From positions 62,001-126,000 of the forward strand of contig NZ_FNRE01000010.1 in the NCBI RefSeq assembly GCF_900107705.1: 64,000 nt of DNA, given 5' to 3'. A model generated the notes under the pieces. That model was not told the origin of the DNA. It saw only the letters and a program-made list of their open reading frames with translations, and ran no database searches. This document shows, piece by piece, positions 55,284 to 62,890 of the stretch. Within the stretch, counting starts at the first letter, position 1. Every line of letters starts with the position of its first letter. This DNA comes from Prevotella sp. tc2-28 (GTDB lineage Bacteria > Bacteroidota > Bacteroidia > Bacteroidales > Bacteroidaceae). A program made the translations under genes and the position numbers.

Positions 55284-55736
55284 ATGAAGACTGGAATATT
55301 TGTAGGAAGTTTCAATCCATTTACTGTGGGGCATGATTCAATCGTGCGCAGGGCGCTGCCGCTGTTCGACCGCATGGTCATCGGCGTGGTGGGCGACCAG
55401 GTGCACAAGCCCGGCATGCCCAGTGCCGAGGAGCGCATCCGTGCCATTGCCGACCTCTATGCCGACGAGCCCCGCATCGAGGTGAAGGCGTATTACGGGC
55501 TGGCGGTCGATTTTGCCAAGGCGGAGGGTGCGCGATACATCGTCAAGGGCGTCAGGAGCGTGAAGGACTTTGAGTACGAGCGCGAACAGGCCGACATCAA
55601 CCGCCAGATCAGTGGCATCGAGACCATCCTGCTCTATAGCGAACCGCAGTATAGCAGCATCAGCAGCACGATGGTGCGCGAACTTCAGCACTTCGGCATG
55701 GACGTCAGTGCGTTTCTGCCGAAACGAAGACATTAA
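55284..55736 (+). CDS. coaD: Phosphopantetheine adenylyltransferase
   Basis: The 150-residue enzyme makes dephospho-CoA from 4'-phosphopantetheine and ATP. GIFVGSFNPFTVGHDSIVRR contains the nucleotidyltransferase TxGH motif, IVKGVRSVKDFEYEREQADI the substrate-binding Arg region, and QYSSISSTMVREL the conserved C-terminal motif (usual ISSSxVRE). ATG 55284 gives the normal length; the ORF from 55230 would run through the palindromic repeat. ybeY follows after 23 bp. Confidence 0.95.
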   Translation: MKTGIFVGSFNPFTVGHDSIVRRALPLFDRMVIGVVGDQVHKPGMPSAEERIRAIADLYADEPRIEVKAYYGLAVDFAKAEGARYIVKGVRSVKDFEYEREQADINRQISGIETILLYSEPQYSSISSTMVRELQHFGMDVSAFLPKRRH

Positions 55737-55759
55737 TGAGTAATTAGTAATGAGTAATT

Positions 55760-56170
55760 ATGATTACCTATAGCGCAGAAAACGTTAAGTTCCCAAAGAT
55801 TAAGCGGCGCGAGACCACGGCATGGATTCGCCGCGTGGCCGACACCTACGGCAAGAAGGTTGGCGAGGTGGGCTATCTGTTCTGTGACGACGAGCACATC
55901 CTGGAGGTGAACCGCGAGTATCTCGGTCACGACTATTACACCGACATCATCACCTTCGATTATTGTGAAGACGATGTGCTGAACGGCGACCTCGTCATCT
56001 CGCTCGACACGGTGCGCTCGAATGCCGAGCTGTTCGGGAAAGACTATGACGAAGAGCTGCACCGCGTCATCATCCACGGCATCCTGCACCTCTGCGGCAT
56101 CAACGACAAAGGTCCCGGCGAGCGCGAACTGATGGAGGCTGCCGAGAACCGCGCCTTAGCCCTGCGCTAA
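55760..56170 (+). CDS. ybeY: YbeY, rRNA maturation endoribonuclease
   Basis: The 136-residue metalloprotein works in 16S rRNA processing. Motifs: LFCDDEHILEVNREYLGHDY, TDIITFDY, NGDLVISLDTVRSNAELFG and IIHGILHLCGINDKGPGERE. The usual zinc motif is HGxLHLxGYDH; here the first two His are kept but the third position reads NDKGPGE. I recall that Bacteroidetes versions commonly lack that His. It overlaps nothing and is convergent with the LOG gene across a small repeat. Confidence 0.93.
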   Translation: MITYSAENVKFPKIKRRETTAWIRRVADTYGKKVGEVGYLFCDDEHILEVNREYLGHDYYTDIITFDYCEDDVLNGDLVISLDTVRSNAELFGKDYDEELHRVIIHGILHLCGINDKGPGERELMEAAENRALALR

Positions 56171-56221
56171 GGCTAATGAGGCCTATGGGGCTAATAAGGC
56201 CAATTAGCCCTATAAGCCCCA
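56171..56221. repeat. TAAGCCCCAT-type repeat between convergent genes
   Basis: Degenerate units of the type CTAATAAGGCC / ATAAGCCCC. It contains an 8-bp hairpin (56188-56195 with 56203-56210). The same unit type occurs inside the DEAD-box gene at 58557-58640. It may end both ybeY and the LOG transcript, but no T-run is present. Confidence 0.7.
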
Positions 56222-56755
56222 TCATCCTTTGATTAATTCCGAAATTTCCTCCAGGCTGTTGGCCACGGCGATATAGTCGCGCCACTCGCCGCGCACCATG
56301 CCCCGCTGCTGCAAGCGGTCCAGCATGGCGGTCAAGTCGTCCCAGAAACCCTTCATGTTATACAGAATCACCCGCTTGTCGTGGTATCCGATGGTATGGG
56401 CGGCAGCGATGGTGAACACCTCGTCGATGGTGCCGATGCCGCCGGGCAGCGCTATGAACACGTCGCTCCTGTCGCCCATCAGCTGCTTGCGGTCGCTCAG
56501 GTTGTCGCACATCATCTCCACGTCCACGTAGTCAGAGATGCGCCCGCCCTTCACCACTATCTGCGGCAGCACGCCCACCGTCCTTCCGCCCGCTTGTTTT
56601 ACCGCACGGGCCACGCACTCCATCAGTCCACTGTTAACACCGCCATACACCAGCGTATGGCCCTCTGTGGCGAGCCACCGCCCCAGCTCCTCCGTCATGG
56701 TGAAGAAGTCGGGGTCCAACTGCTCGTTTGCCGAACAAAAAATACCTATCTTCAT
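56222..56755 (-). CDS. LOG family protein (nucleotide 5'-monophosphate phosphoribohydrolase type)
   Basis: The 177-residue Rossmann protein has GHTLVYGGVNSGLMECVARA and the LOG signature ALPGGIGTIDEVFTI (PGGxGTxxE), with the catalytic Glu. Members split ribose phosphate from AMP or cytokinin nucleotides; older databases call them lysine-decarboxylase-like. A minus-strand box TATATTTG (56764-56771) lies 8 bp before the ATG. Its physiological substrate in Bacteroidetes is unclear. Confidence 0.92.
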   Translation of the reverse strand: MKIGIFCSANEQLDPDFFTMTEELGRWLATEGHTLVYGGVNSGLMECVARAVKQAGGRTVGVLPQIVVKGGRISDYVDVEMMCDNLSDRKQLMGDRSDVFIALPGGIGTIDEVFTIAAAHTIGYHDKRVILYNMKGFWDDLTAMLDRLQQRGMVRGEWRDYIAVANSLEEISELIKG

Positions 56756-56844
56756 AGCATCTGCAAATATACTATAAAAATATGAATTATACTATGCAAT
56801 GGAGATTTTCTTGCTTTATCGGCAAAGAATTATGAATTATTTCG

Positions 56845-56852
56845 TACCTTTG
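56845..56852 (+). promoter_or_regulatory. -7 box for the DEAD-box helicase gene
   Basis: TACCTTTG at 56845-56852, about 22-28 bp before the TTG start candidates. The -33 element is weak. AATTATGAATTA-like repeats precede it (56827-56841). Confidence 0.6.
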
Positions 56853-56879
56853 TATCCGAATTAAGAAAACATATTGATT

Positions 56880-58751
56880 TTGAAGACATTTGAAGAACTT
56901 GGTGTGAGCGAAGGGATTCGCAAAGCCATCGAAGAAATGGGGTTTGTACAGCCCATGCCTGTACAAGAGGAGGTAATACCTTATTTGTTAGGAAACAAAA
57001 ACGACGTGATAGCACTGGCCCAGACGGGCACGGGCAAGACGGCGGCGTTCGGCATTCCCGTATTGCAACGCATTGCAGAGAAACCACGCCCGCAGCTGGG
57101 CGAGATAGGACGCGGCATTCCACTGGCACTCGTGCTGGCGCCGACGCGTGAGCTGTGCCTGCAGATTGCCGACGACATGCGCGACTTTGCCAAATACCTG
57201 GACGGCATCCACATCGAGGCGGTCTATGGCGGTGCATCTATAGAACAGCAGATTCGCGCCCTGCGCAAAGGCGTGCAGGTCATCGTGGCTACGCCGGGCC
57301 GACTGATCGACCTGATGAAGCGCGGCGTGGCACAGCTGGACGACGTGCAGAACGTGGTGCTGGACGAGGCCGACGAGATGCTGAACATGGGATTCCAGGA
57401 GAGCATCGACGCCATACTGGAAGGTGTGCCTGAAAACCGTAACACGCTGCTCTTCTCGGCCACCATGAGCCGCGACATCGAGCGCATTGCCAAAGGATAC
57501 CTGCATGACTATAAAGAAATTGTCGTCGGTAGCCGTAACGAGGGTGCCGAACACGTGAATCATATCTATTACATGGTGAATGCTAAGGACAAGTACCTGG
57601 CACTGAAGCGACTGGTGGACTACTATCCCCGCATCTTCGCCATCATCTTCTGCCGCACGAAGATAGAGACGCAGGAGGTGGCCGACAAGCTCATCAAGGA
57701 TGGGTACAATGCCGAGGCGTTGCATGGCGACCTCTCGCAACAACAGCGCGACCTGACCATGCAGAAGTTCCGCCAGCATACCGTGCAGTTGTTGGTGGCT
57801 ACCGACGTGGCTGCCCGCGGACTGGACGTCGATGACCTGACGCACGTCATCAACTACGGACTGCCCGACGATATCGAGAACTACACCCACCGCTCGGGCC
57901 GTACAGGTCGAGCCGGCAAGAAGGGCACCAGCATCAGCATCGTACACAGCCGTGAGAAGTTCAAGATTCGCAACATCGAGAAGGAGATTGGTAAGCAGTT
58001 CGAACAAGGCACCATCCCCTCGGCAGAGGAAATCTGCAAGAAACAGCTTTACAAGTTAATGGACCAGATAGTCAAGGCCGATGTGGACGAAGAGCAGATT
58101 GCCCCCTTTATGCAGGACATCAGCCGCTACTTCGAGTATGTGGATAAGGACGACCTCATCAAGAAGATAGTCTCCTTGGAGTTCGGCAAGTTCTTAGCCT
58201 ACTATGCCGACGCACCGGAGATAGGTGTGGTTAGCAGCAGGGAAGGCAGAGGTAACAAGGAAGACGGAAGAGGCCGGAAGGGTGATGGTCGTGGAAAGAA
58301 GCAAGCTACGCCAACCAGTGAAGGCTACCGCAAGCTCTTCATCAACTTGGGTAAGAAGGACGGTTTCTACCCCGGCGAACTGATGCAGTTCCTGAACAAG
58401 AACGTACATGGCCATGTAGCTGTAGGTCATATTGACCTCCTACAGACGATGTCGTACTTTGAGGTTCCCGAGGAAGATGCCGAGCGAGTGATGAAATATA
58501 TCGACGGCCAGCGCTATAAGAACCGTGACGTTCGTTGCAACGATGCTTCCGAAGGTGCCCATAGCCCCAAATCCCATGCCCATGAGCCCCATAAGTCTAA
58601 TAAGCCCCATGAGGCCCATAAGTCCGACAAGCCCCACCAAAAAGAAGACTGGATGCAGTTCCTCAACCCCAAAGGCATGAAGTTAAAGGGCGAGATTCCC
58701 GATTTCTCTGAAGAAGGCTGGGCCATCCGAAAACCTCGAAAGAAGAAATAA
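56880..58751 (+). CDS. DEAD-box RNA helicase with DbpA-type C-terminal domain
   Basis: The 623-residue helicase has Q motif FVQPMPVQEE, motif I AQTGTGKT, II DEAD, III SAT and VI HRSGRTGRAG, then an RNA-binding DbpA-like domain (YRKLFINLGKKDGFYPGELM). No ATG exists upstream of the conserved region: starts are TTG at 56880 (giving MKTFEELGVSEGIR, the usual family N-terminus) or TTG at 56874. A His/Pro/Lys tail at 58557-58640 is encoded by a nucleotide repeat also found outside the gene. The family acts in ribosome assembly or mRNA turnover. Confidence 0.94.
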   Translation: MKTFEELGVSEGIRKAIEEMGFVQPMPVQEEVIPYLLGNKNDVIALAQTGTGKTAAFGIPVLQRIAEKPRPQLGEIGRGIPLALVLAPTRELCLQIADDMRDFAKYLDGIHIEAVYGGASIEQQIRALRKGVQVIVATPGRLIDLMKRGVAQLDDVQNVVLDEADEMLNMGFQESIDAILEGVPENRNTLLFSATMSRDIERIAKGYLHDYKEIVVGSRNEGAEHVNHIYYMVNAKDKYLALKRLVDYYPRIFAIIFCRTKIETQEVADKLIKDGYNAEALHGDLSQQQRDLTMQKFRQHTVQLLVATDVAARGLDVDDLTHVINYGLPDDIENYTHRSGRTGRAGKKGTSISIVHSREKFKIRNIEKEIGKQFEQGTIPSAEEICKKQLYKLMDQIVKADVDEEQIAPFMQDISRYFEYVDKDDLIKKIVSLEFGKFLAYYADAPEIGVVSSREGRGNKEDGRGRKGDGRGKKQATPTSEGYRKLFINLGKKDGFYPGELMQFLNKNVHGHVAVGHIDLLQTMSYFEVPEEDAERVMKYIDGQRYKNRDVRCNDASEGAHSPKSHAHEPHKSNKPHEAHKSDKPHQKEDWMQFLNPKGMKLKGEIPDFSEEGWAIRKPRKKK

Positions 58752-58788
58752 AAAAATACCTCCAAGCTGTCTTGGAGGTATTTTTTTT
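58751..58788. terminator. Bidirectional terminator, 16-bp stem
   Basis: A perfect stem 58751-58766 with 58771-58786 (TACCTCCAAG core), 4-nt CTGT loop, A-run before and T-run after. It can end the helicase message and the convergent lipoprotein message. Confidence 0.92.
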
Positions 58789-58800
58789 AATCACTGATTA

Positions 58801-59235
58801 TTATTTTGTGAATGTGATGGTACCAACTTCAGAGGTGGTGCCATTCTTGACTTTAGTAATCTTAATAGTACCTTCGAATCCCTTGTTATTGGTGAATTCT
58901 TCCACATATTTTTTGTAAGTACTAATCACCTTGGCATCAGCAGGAGTAGTTCCGCCATCTACCAGTGTTTGTAAACTTGCATCAGCTTCCTTAATAGCGG
59001 TGAAGAAAGCAAGGAGTGTCATCTGTTGGTCTTCTGAAAGCTTCTTCACAGTAGCCTCATCGGAATATTCAGAAAAATATCTATCCTGAAATTTCAAAGT
59101 TTTGGAAAAATCCTCTCTAATATAACCTACTTTGTTATCACCAGATGTAGAGTTGTCATCATCACCGCATGACTGTACGGTCATACCCATTACTGCAACC
59201 AGCAGCATGAGCATCATAGTTTGAAATTTTTTCAT
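58801..59235 (-). CDS. Small exported lipoprotein of unknown function
   Basis: The 144-residue protein has a lipobox (LLVAVMGMTVQSCGDDD) with Asp residues right after the Cys, which in Bacteroidetes often favour surface display. The rest is polar and helical (LSEDQQMTLLAFFTAIKEAD) with a short beta end (GTIKITKVKNGTTSEVGTIT). I recognise no family. It is a single-gene unit with a good promoter and a hairpin terminator. Confidence 0.75.
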   Translation of the reverse strand: MKKFQTMMLMLLVAVMGMTVQSCGDDDNSTSGDNKVGYIREDFSKTLKFQDRYFSEYSDEATVKKLSEDQQMTLLAFFTAIKEADASLQTLVDGGTTPADAKVISTYKKYVEEFTNNKGFEGTIKITKVKNGTTSEVGTITFTK

Positions 59236-59275
59236 TTTGTGTAATTTGTTTAAATGTTAAATTGATAATCGGCTG

Positions 59276-59307
59276 CAAAGATACATTATTTTTTTGCATC
59301 TTACAAA
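59276..59307 (-). promoter_or_regulatory. Promoter of the small lipoprotein
   Basis: Minus strand TTTG (59304-59307), 20 bp spacer, TATCTTTG (59276-59283); ATG at 59235. A close match to the Bacteroidetes consensus. Confidence 0.8.
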
Positions 59308-59318
59308 ATTATTCCATA

Positions 59319-61433
59319 TTATTTTGCGTCAATCTCTTTCAGCAACCGGTCGGCATGTCCCCATTTGTCCATCATGTACAGCATGTAGCGCACATCGACA
59401 TTGATGGTACGAGCCAGTTGACGGTCGAAGAAGATATCACTTGACAAACTGTCCCAGTTGCCGTCGAAGGCCAGGCCAAGCAGTTCACCTTTATTATTAA
59501 AGATAGGTGAACCTGAGTTGCCGCCAGTAATGTCGGTGTTCGACAGGAAGCAGAGCTGCATGGTGCCTGTCAGGGCATCAGCATAACGGCCAAAGTCCTT
59601 CTGTGCCATCAGCTCGTGCATCACGGGCTCGGCAAAGTATTCAAAGTTCTGGTCGGCTTTCTGCATCTTCTCCCACAGCGAACGGGCGGTGGTATAATAG
59701 CCTGAAGGACGTCCGCCCAGCGTGTATTCGCCAATCTGTCCGTAGGTCATGCGCAGGGTGAAGTTGGCATCCGAGTAGTTGGGCATGTCTTGTTCCATAC
59801 GCAGTACGGCAGCACACAGCAGTTTCTCCTGCTCGGCAATCTCGCTGTTCAGCTTCTGGCGAGCATCATTGATTTTCTCTAACGTCTCACTGATAGACAG
59901 GCCATATTGCACGCCAAGGTCCTTCTTATAGCTTTTCTTGTTGAAATAGATGGGTTTATCCGACTTCATCAGGATAGACTTGTTGTAGAGTGCATTGACA
60001 TAAGCCTCGTAGTCTCCCTTGAACTTCTTGTCAATGGTCTGGTAGAAGTCTGGCAGGTAGGTGTCATCCGTTATCTGTTCTCGGTAGTTCTTCATGAGTG
60101 CAACCAGTATCTCACGGTCGGTATCGAAGTCCCACTCGTCGCTGTTGTCCTTGAATAGGTGATATTGTTTCTTGGGCTTGTCCTTGGGACCCTCGACGCG
60201 CATGTTCCACTGAATCCTCATGGCGCGGTAGGTCAGCTGGTCTTGCATGAAAAACGACTCTATGAACAAGGTACGTGCCTTCGACACAGCCATCCGCTTT
60301 TGGTAGAGGTCGGCCATCTTGCTGAAATCAAGTCCTGCAGCCTCAGGAGCCTCATGAGTGCTGAGCCACTGACTGATCTTCTCCTCATACTGGCGCTTCT
60401 GCTGGATGAGTCCGATGGAGTCGATGCATTTGTTCATGCCGATAGAGTTCTTCCAATAGTTGCTGGAACTGGCGTACTTGGAGTCGTACTTGATGCGAAC
60501 AGCCTCGTCAGCACGCATGTGGCGCAACATAACTTTCTGTTTGACACCACGAACCTGGGCTCGTGGTGCATTCAAGGCATCGCGACGCTCCTGGATGCCA
60601 TAGCTGGACAGGTAGCGGCTGGTAGAGCCGGGATAACCCATAATCATGCAGAAGTCGCCAGGCTTGTAGCCTTGCATGGAAACAGGAGCCCATGACTTGG
60701 GGTGATAGGGCACGTTGTCCTTGGAATACTCAGCAGGACCGTTGGTCTTGGGGTTAGCATAGATGCGGAATACGGAGTAGTCGCATGTCTGGCGTGGCCA
60801 CATCCAGTTGTCCGTCTCACCACCGAACTTACCCATCGACTTAGGCACGGTGAATACCAGACGCACATCGTTGAAGTCGCGGTAGGTGGTGCAGTAGTAC
60901 TTGTTACCCTCGTAGAAAGGCTTTACTTCCACGCGAAGGGTTGAGTCCTGCTGGCGGATAGTCTTCTGCCAAGCATTCTCGATACTGTCTACCACATGTC
61001 CTTGACGGCTTCGCTTGACCCCTTTCAAGGCTGCTGTTATCTCGTCGGTCACATCTTTCTGTTCAATCATGAAACTGACGAACAAATCTTTGTTGGGCAA
61101 TTCTTCCTCATATGACTTGGCATAAAAGCCGTTCAGCAGGTAGTCATGTTCAACAGTAGAATGCTGACGAATGGCATCGAAACCACAGTGGTGGTTGGTG
61201 AATACCAGTCCGTCGGGTGAAACGACGACGCCTGAGCAGAAACCACCGAAGTTGACGACGGCATTCTTCACGGCATTGTCACTCTTGTACAACTGTTCCA
61301 TAGGCAGTTGGAAGCCATACTGCTTCATCTGGTCGTAGACGGCAGTGGGCAGGTTGTAGAGGGTCCACATACCCTCGTCGGCGTGTGCTCCGAGTGCACA
61401 CAGACTCAGTAATGATAAGAATAGTTTTCTCAT
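59319..61433 (-). CDS. S46 dipeptidyl-peptidase, DPP7-like
   Basis: The 704-residue secreted serine peptidase (signal LFLSLLSLCALGAHA) removes dipeptides in the periplasm. Chymotrypsin-like catalytic sites: VFTNHHCGFDAI (His82) and TGGNSGSPIF (Ser640). Eighteen residues after the Ser is Gly658 (LAFDGNWDSL), where DPP11 enzymes have Arg; this suggests the DPP7 class with hydrophobic P1 preference. I start at 61433 because MRKLFL opens the signal peptide; the ORF from 61511 overlaps the flippase gene end. The two genes are 7 bp apart. Confidence 0.93.
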   Translation of the reverse strand: MRKLFLSLLSLCALGAHADEGMWTLYNLPTAVYDQMKQYGFQLPMEQLYKSDNAVKNAVVNFGGFCSGVVVSPDGLVFTNHHCGFDAIRQHSTVEHDYLLNGFYAKSYEEELPNKDLFVSFMIEQKDVTDEITAALKGVKRSRQGHVVDSIENAWQKTIRQQDSTLRVEVKPFYEGNKYYCTTYRDFNDVRLVFTVPKSMGKFGGETDNWMWPRQTCDYSVFRIYANPKTNGPAEYSKDNVPYHPKSWAPVSMQGYKPGDFCMIMGYPGSTSRYLSSYGIQERRDALNAPRAQVRGVKQKVMLRHMRADEAVRIKYDSKYASSSNYWKNSIGMNKCIDSIGLIQQKRQYEEKISQWLSTHEAPEAAGLDFSKMADLYQKRMAVSKARTLFIESFFMQDQLTYRAMRIQWNMRVEGPKDKPKKQYHLFKDNSDEWDFDTDREILVALMKNYREQITDDTYLPDFYQTIDKKFKGDYEAYVNALYNKSILMKSDKPIYFNKKSYKKDLGVQYGLSISETLEKINDARQKLNSEIAEQEKLLCAAVLRMEQDMPNYSDANFTLRMTYGQIGEYTLGGRPSGYYTTARSLWEKMQKADQNFEYFAEPVMHELMAQKDFGRYADALTGTMQLCFLSNTDITGGNSGSPIFNNKGELLGLAFDGNWDSLSSDIFFDRQLARTINVDVRYMLYMMDKWGHADRLLKEIDAK

Positions 61434-61440
61434 GATGATA

Positions 61441-62883
61441 TTATCTAAAGTATTTTCCAATAACAGGTAACTTACCCAGCGGCAAGTCGAACTTGACGAT
61501 GACTGCCACAAAGATAAGGATAAGGAGGGTGTTGAAAGCCAGTCGGCCCATCATCGGCCAGTCGACAGACAAGTCCATGAGGCGGAAGAGCACATACGCC
61601 AGCACCACATAGAGGACAATTTCCTTTATAGGGTATTTCAGCGGATAGTACTTCTGTCCCACGAAATAGCTGGCGAGCATGGCGACACCATATCCAGCAA
61701 AACCACCCCATGCACAAGCCATGAAACCGTACTTGGGCACAAAGATGATGTTGACTGCCAACAGTACGGCACAACCGATGCCGGAGAAGATTGCTCCCCA
61801 GATGGTCTTGTCGATGATTTTATACCAGAACGACAGGTTGAAGTAGATGCCCATCATGATTTCTGCAGCCATCACGATAGGAACGACCTTCAGTCCTACC
61901 CAGTAGTCTGGATTGCGGACGATGTATTTCAGAAGGTCCATGTAGCCTACCACAATCAGGAAAGCCAGCAGGGTGAAGATGATGAAGAACTTCATGGTCT
62001 TCGTGTACATCTCGTGTTGGTCTTTGTCCTTTACTCCTGCAAAGACGATAGGCTCGTAGGCAAAGCGGAAGGCCTGCGTGATCATCGCCATAATCATGGC
62101 TATCTTCGAACAGGCACCATAGATACCCAGTTGGGCCCGCATGTCGCTGCCCTCATAGATGTACGGGAATAGCATCTTGTCGGCCGTCTGGTTCAGAATA
62201 CCTGCGATACCTAATATCAAGATAGGCCATGAATAGCTGAGCATATTGCGTAGCAGCACCTTGTCAAGTTTCCAACGGAAACCAGTATATTCCGTAATCA
62301 GGCAGACGGCAAGCATTACCGTACAAGCCAGATTAATATAGAACACATAACCTACATCCTTACCGTCCATGAAATAGAAGTAGATGAGGTTCAGCAGGAT
62401 GGTCACCATGATGTTCAACAGCTTGAGGGCTGCAAACTTAATGGCCTTCCGTTGTTGGCGCAAGTGAGCGAAGGGAATACACAGAAAGGCGTCGATAGCT
62501 ATCGTGACGGCCATCACTCCTACGTAGTCGGGATGTTCGCCATAACCCATCAGTTGACTGATAGGCGACAACAATAGCAATACCAATACAGCAAACACCA
62601 ACGATATCGAACCCACGGTAATCAATGTGGTGCCATAGACCGTCTCGGAGTCCGTATGCGTCTTGTTGGTAAAGCGGAAATAGGTTGTCTCCATACCGAA
62701 TGTCAACAGCACCATGGCCAGTGCCACATAGGCGTAGATATTGGTGATGATGCCGTAGGCTCCACTGGCAGCAGAGAATTGTGCCGTATAGAGTGGTACC
62801 AGCAGGTAGTTCAGAAAGCGGCCTATAATGCTCGATAGTCCGTAGATGGCTGTATCTTTGAAAATGGTAGTTAGCTTACCCAT
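61441..62883 (-). CDS. Oligosaccharide flippase (Wzx/MATE-like)
   Basis: The 480-residue inner-membrane protein has about 14 hydrophobic segments. FKDTAIYGLSSIIGRFLNYL and VPLYTAQFSAASGAYGIITN are typical of polysaccharide transporters that flip lipid-linked glycans. No glycosyltransferases are nearby, so its substrate is unknown; relatives of this kind occur alone in Bacteroidales genomes. It follows the nucleoside-recognition gene by 7 bp and precedes the S46 peptidase, so the three may be one transcript. Confidence 0.88.
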   Translation of the reverse strand: MGKLTTIFKDTAIYGLSSIIGRFLNYLLVPLYTAQFSAASGAYGIITNIYAYVALAMVLLTFGMETTYFRFTNKTHTDSETVYGTTLITVGSISLVFAVLVLLLLSPISQLMGYGEHPDYVGVMAVTIAIDAFLCIPFAHLRQQRKAIKFAALKLLNIMVTILLNLIYFYFMDGKDVGYVFYINLACTVMLAVCLITEYTGFRWKLDKVLLRNMLSYSWPILILGIAGILNQTADKMLFPYIYEGSDMRAQLGIYGACSKIAMIMAMITQAFRFAYEPIVFAGVKDKDQHEMYTKTMKFFIIFTLLAFLIVVGYMDLLKYIVRNPDYWVGLKVVPIVMAAEIMMGIYFNLSFWYKIIDKTIWGAIFSGIGCAVLLAVNIIFVPKYGFMACAWGGFAGYGVAMLASYFVGQKYYPLKYPIKEIVLYVVLAYVLFRLMDLSVDWPMMGRLAFNTLLILIFVAVIVKFDLPLGKLPVIGKYFR

Positions 62884-62890
62884 TGTCTTA

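Noticed and set aside
56988..58007. 339-residue minus-strand ORF inside the DEAD-box gene
   Set aside because: Antisense to helicase motifs I-VI; no family resemblance.
58440..58640. Short minus-strand ORF with GLMGLMGL-like repeats (also at 56100-56285)
   Set aside because: The repeats come from the TAAGCCCCAT-type nucleotide repeat read in reverse; no evidence of translation.
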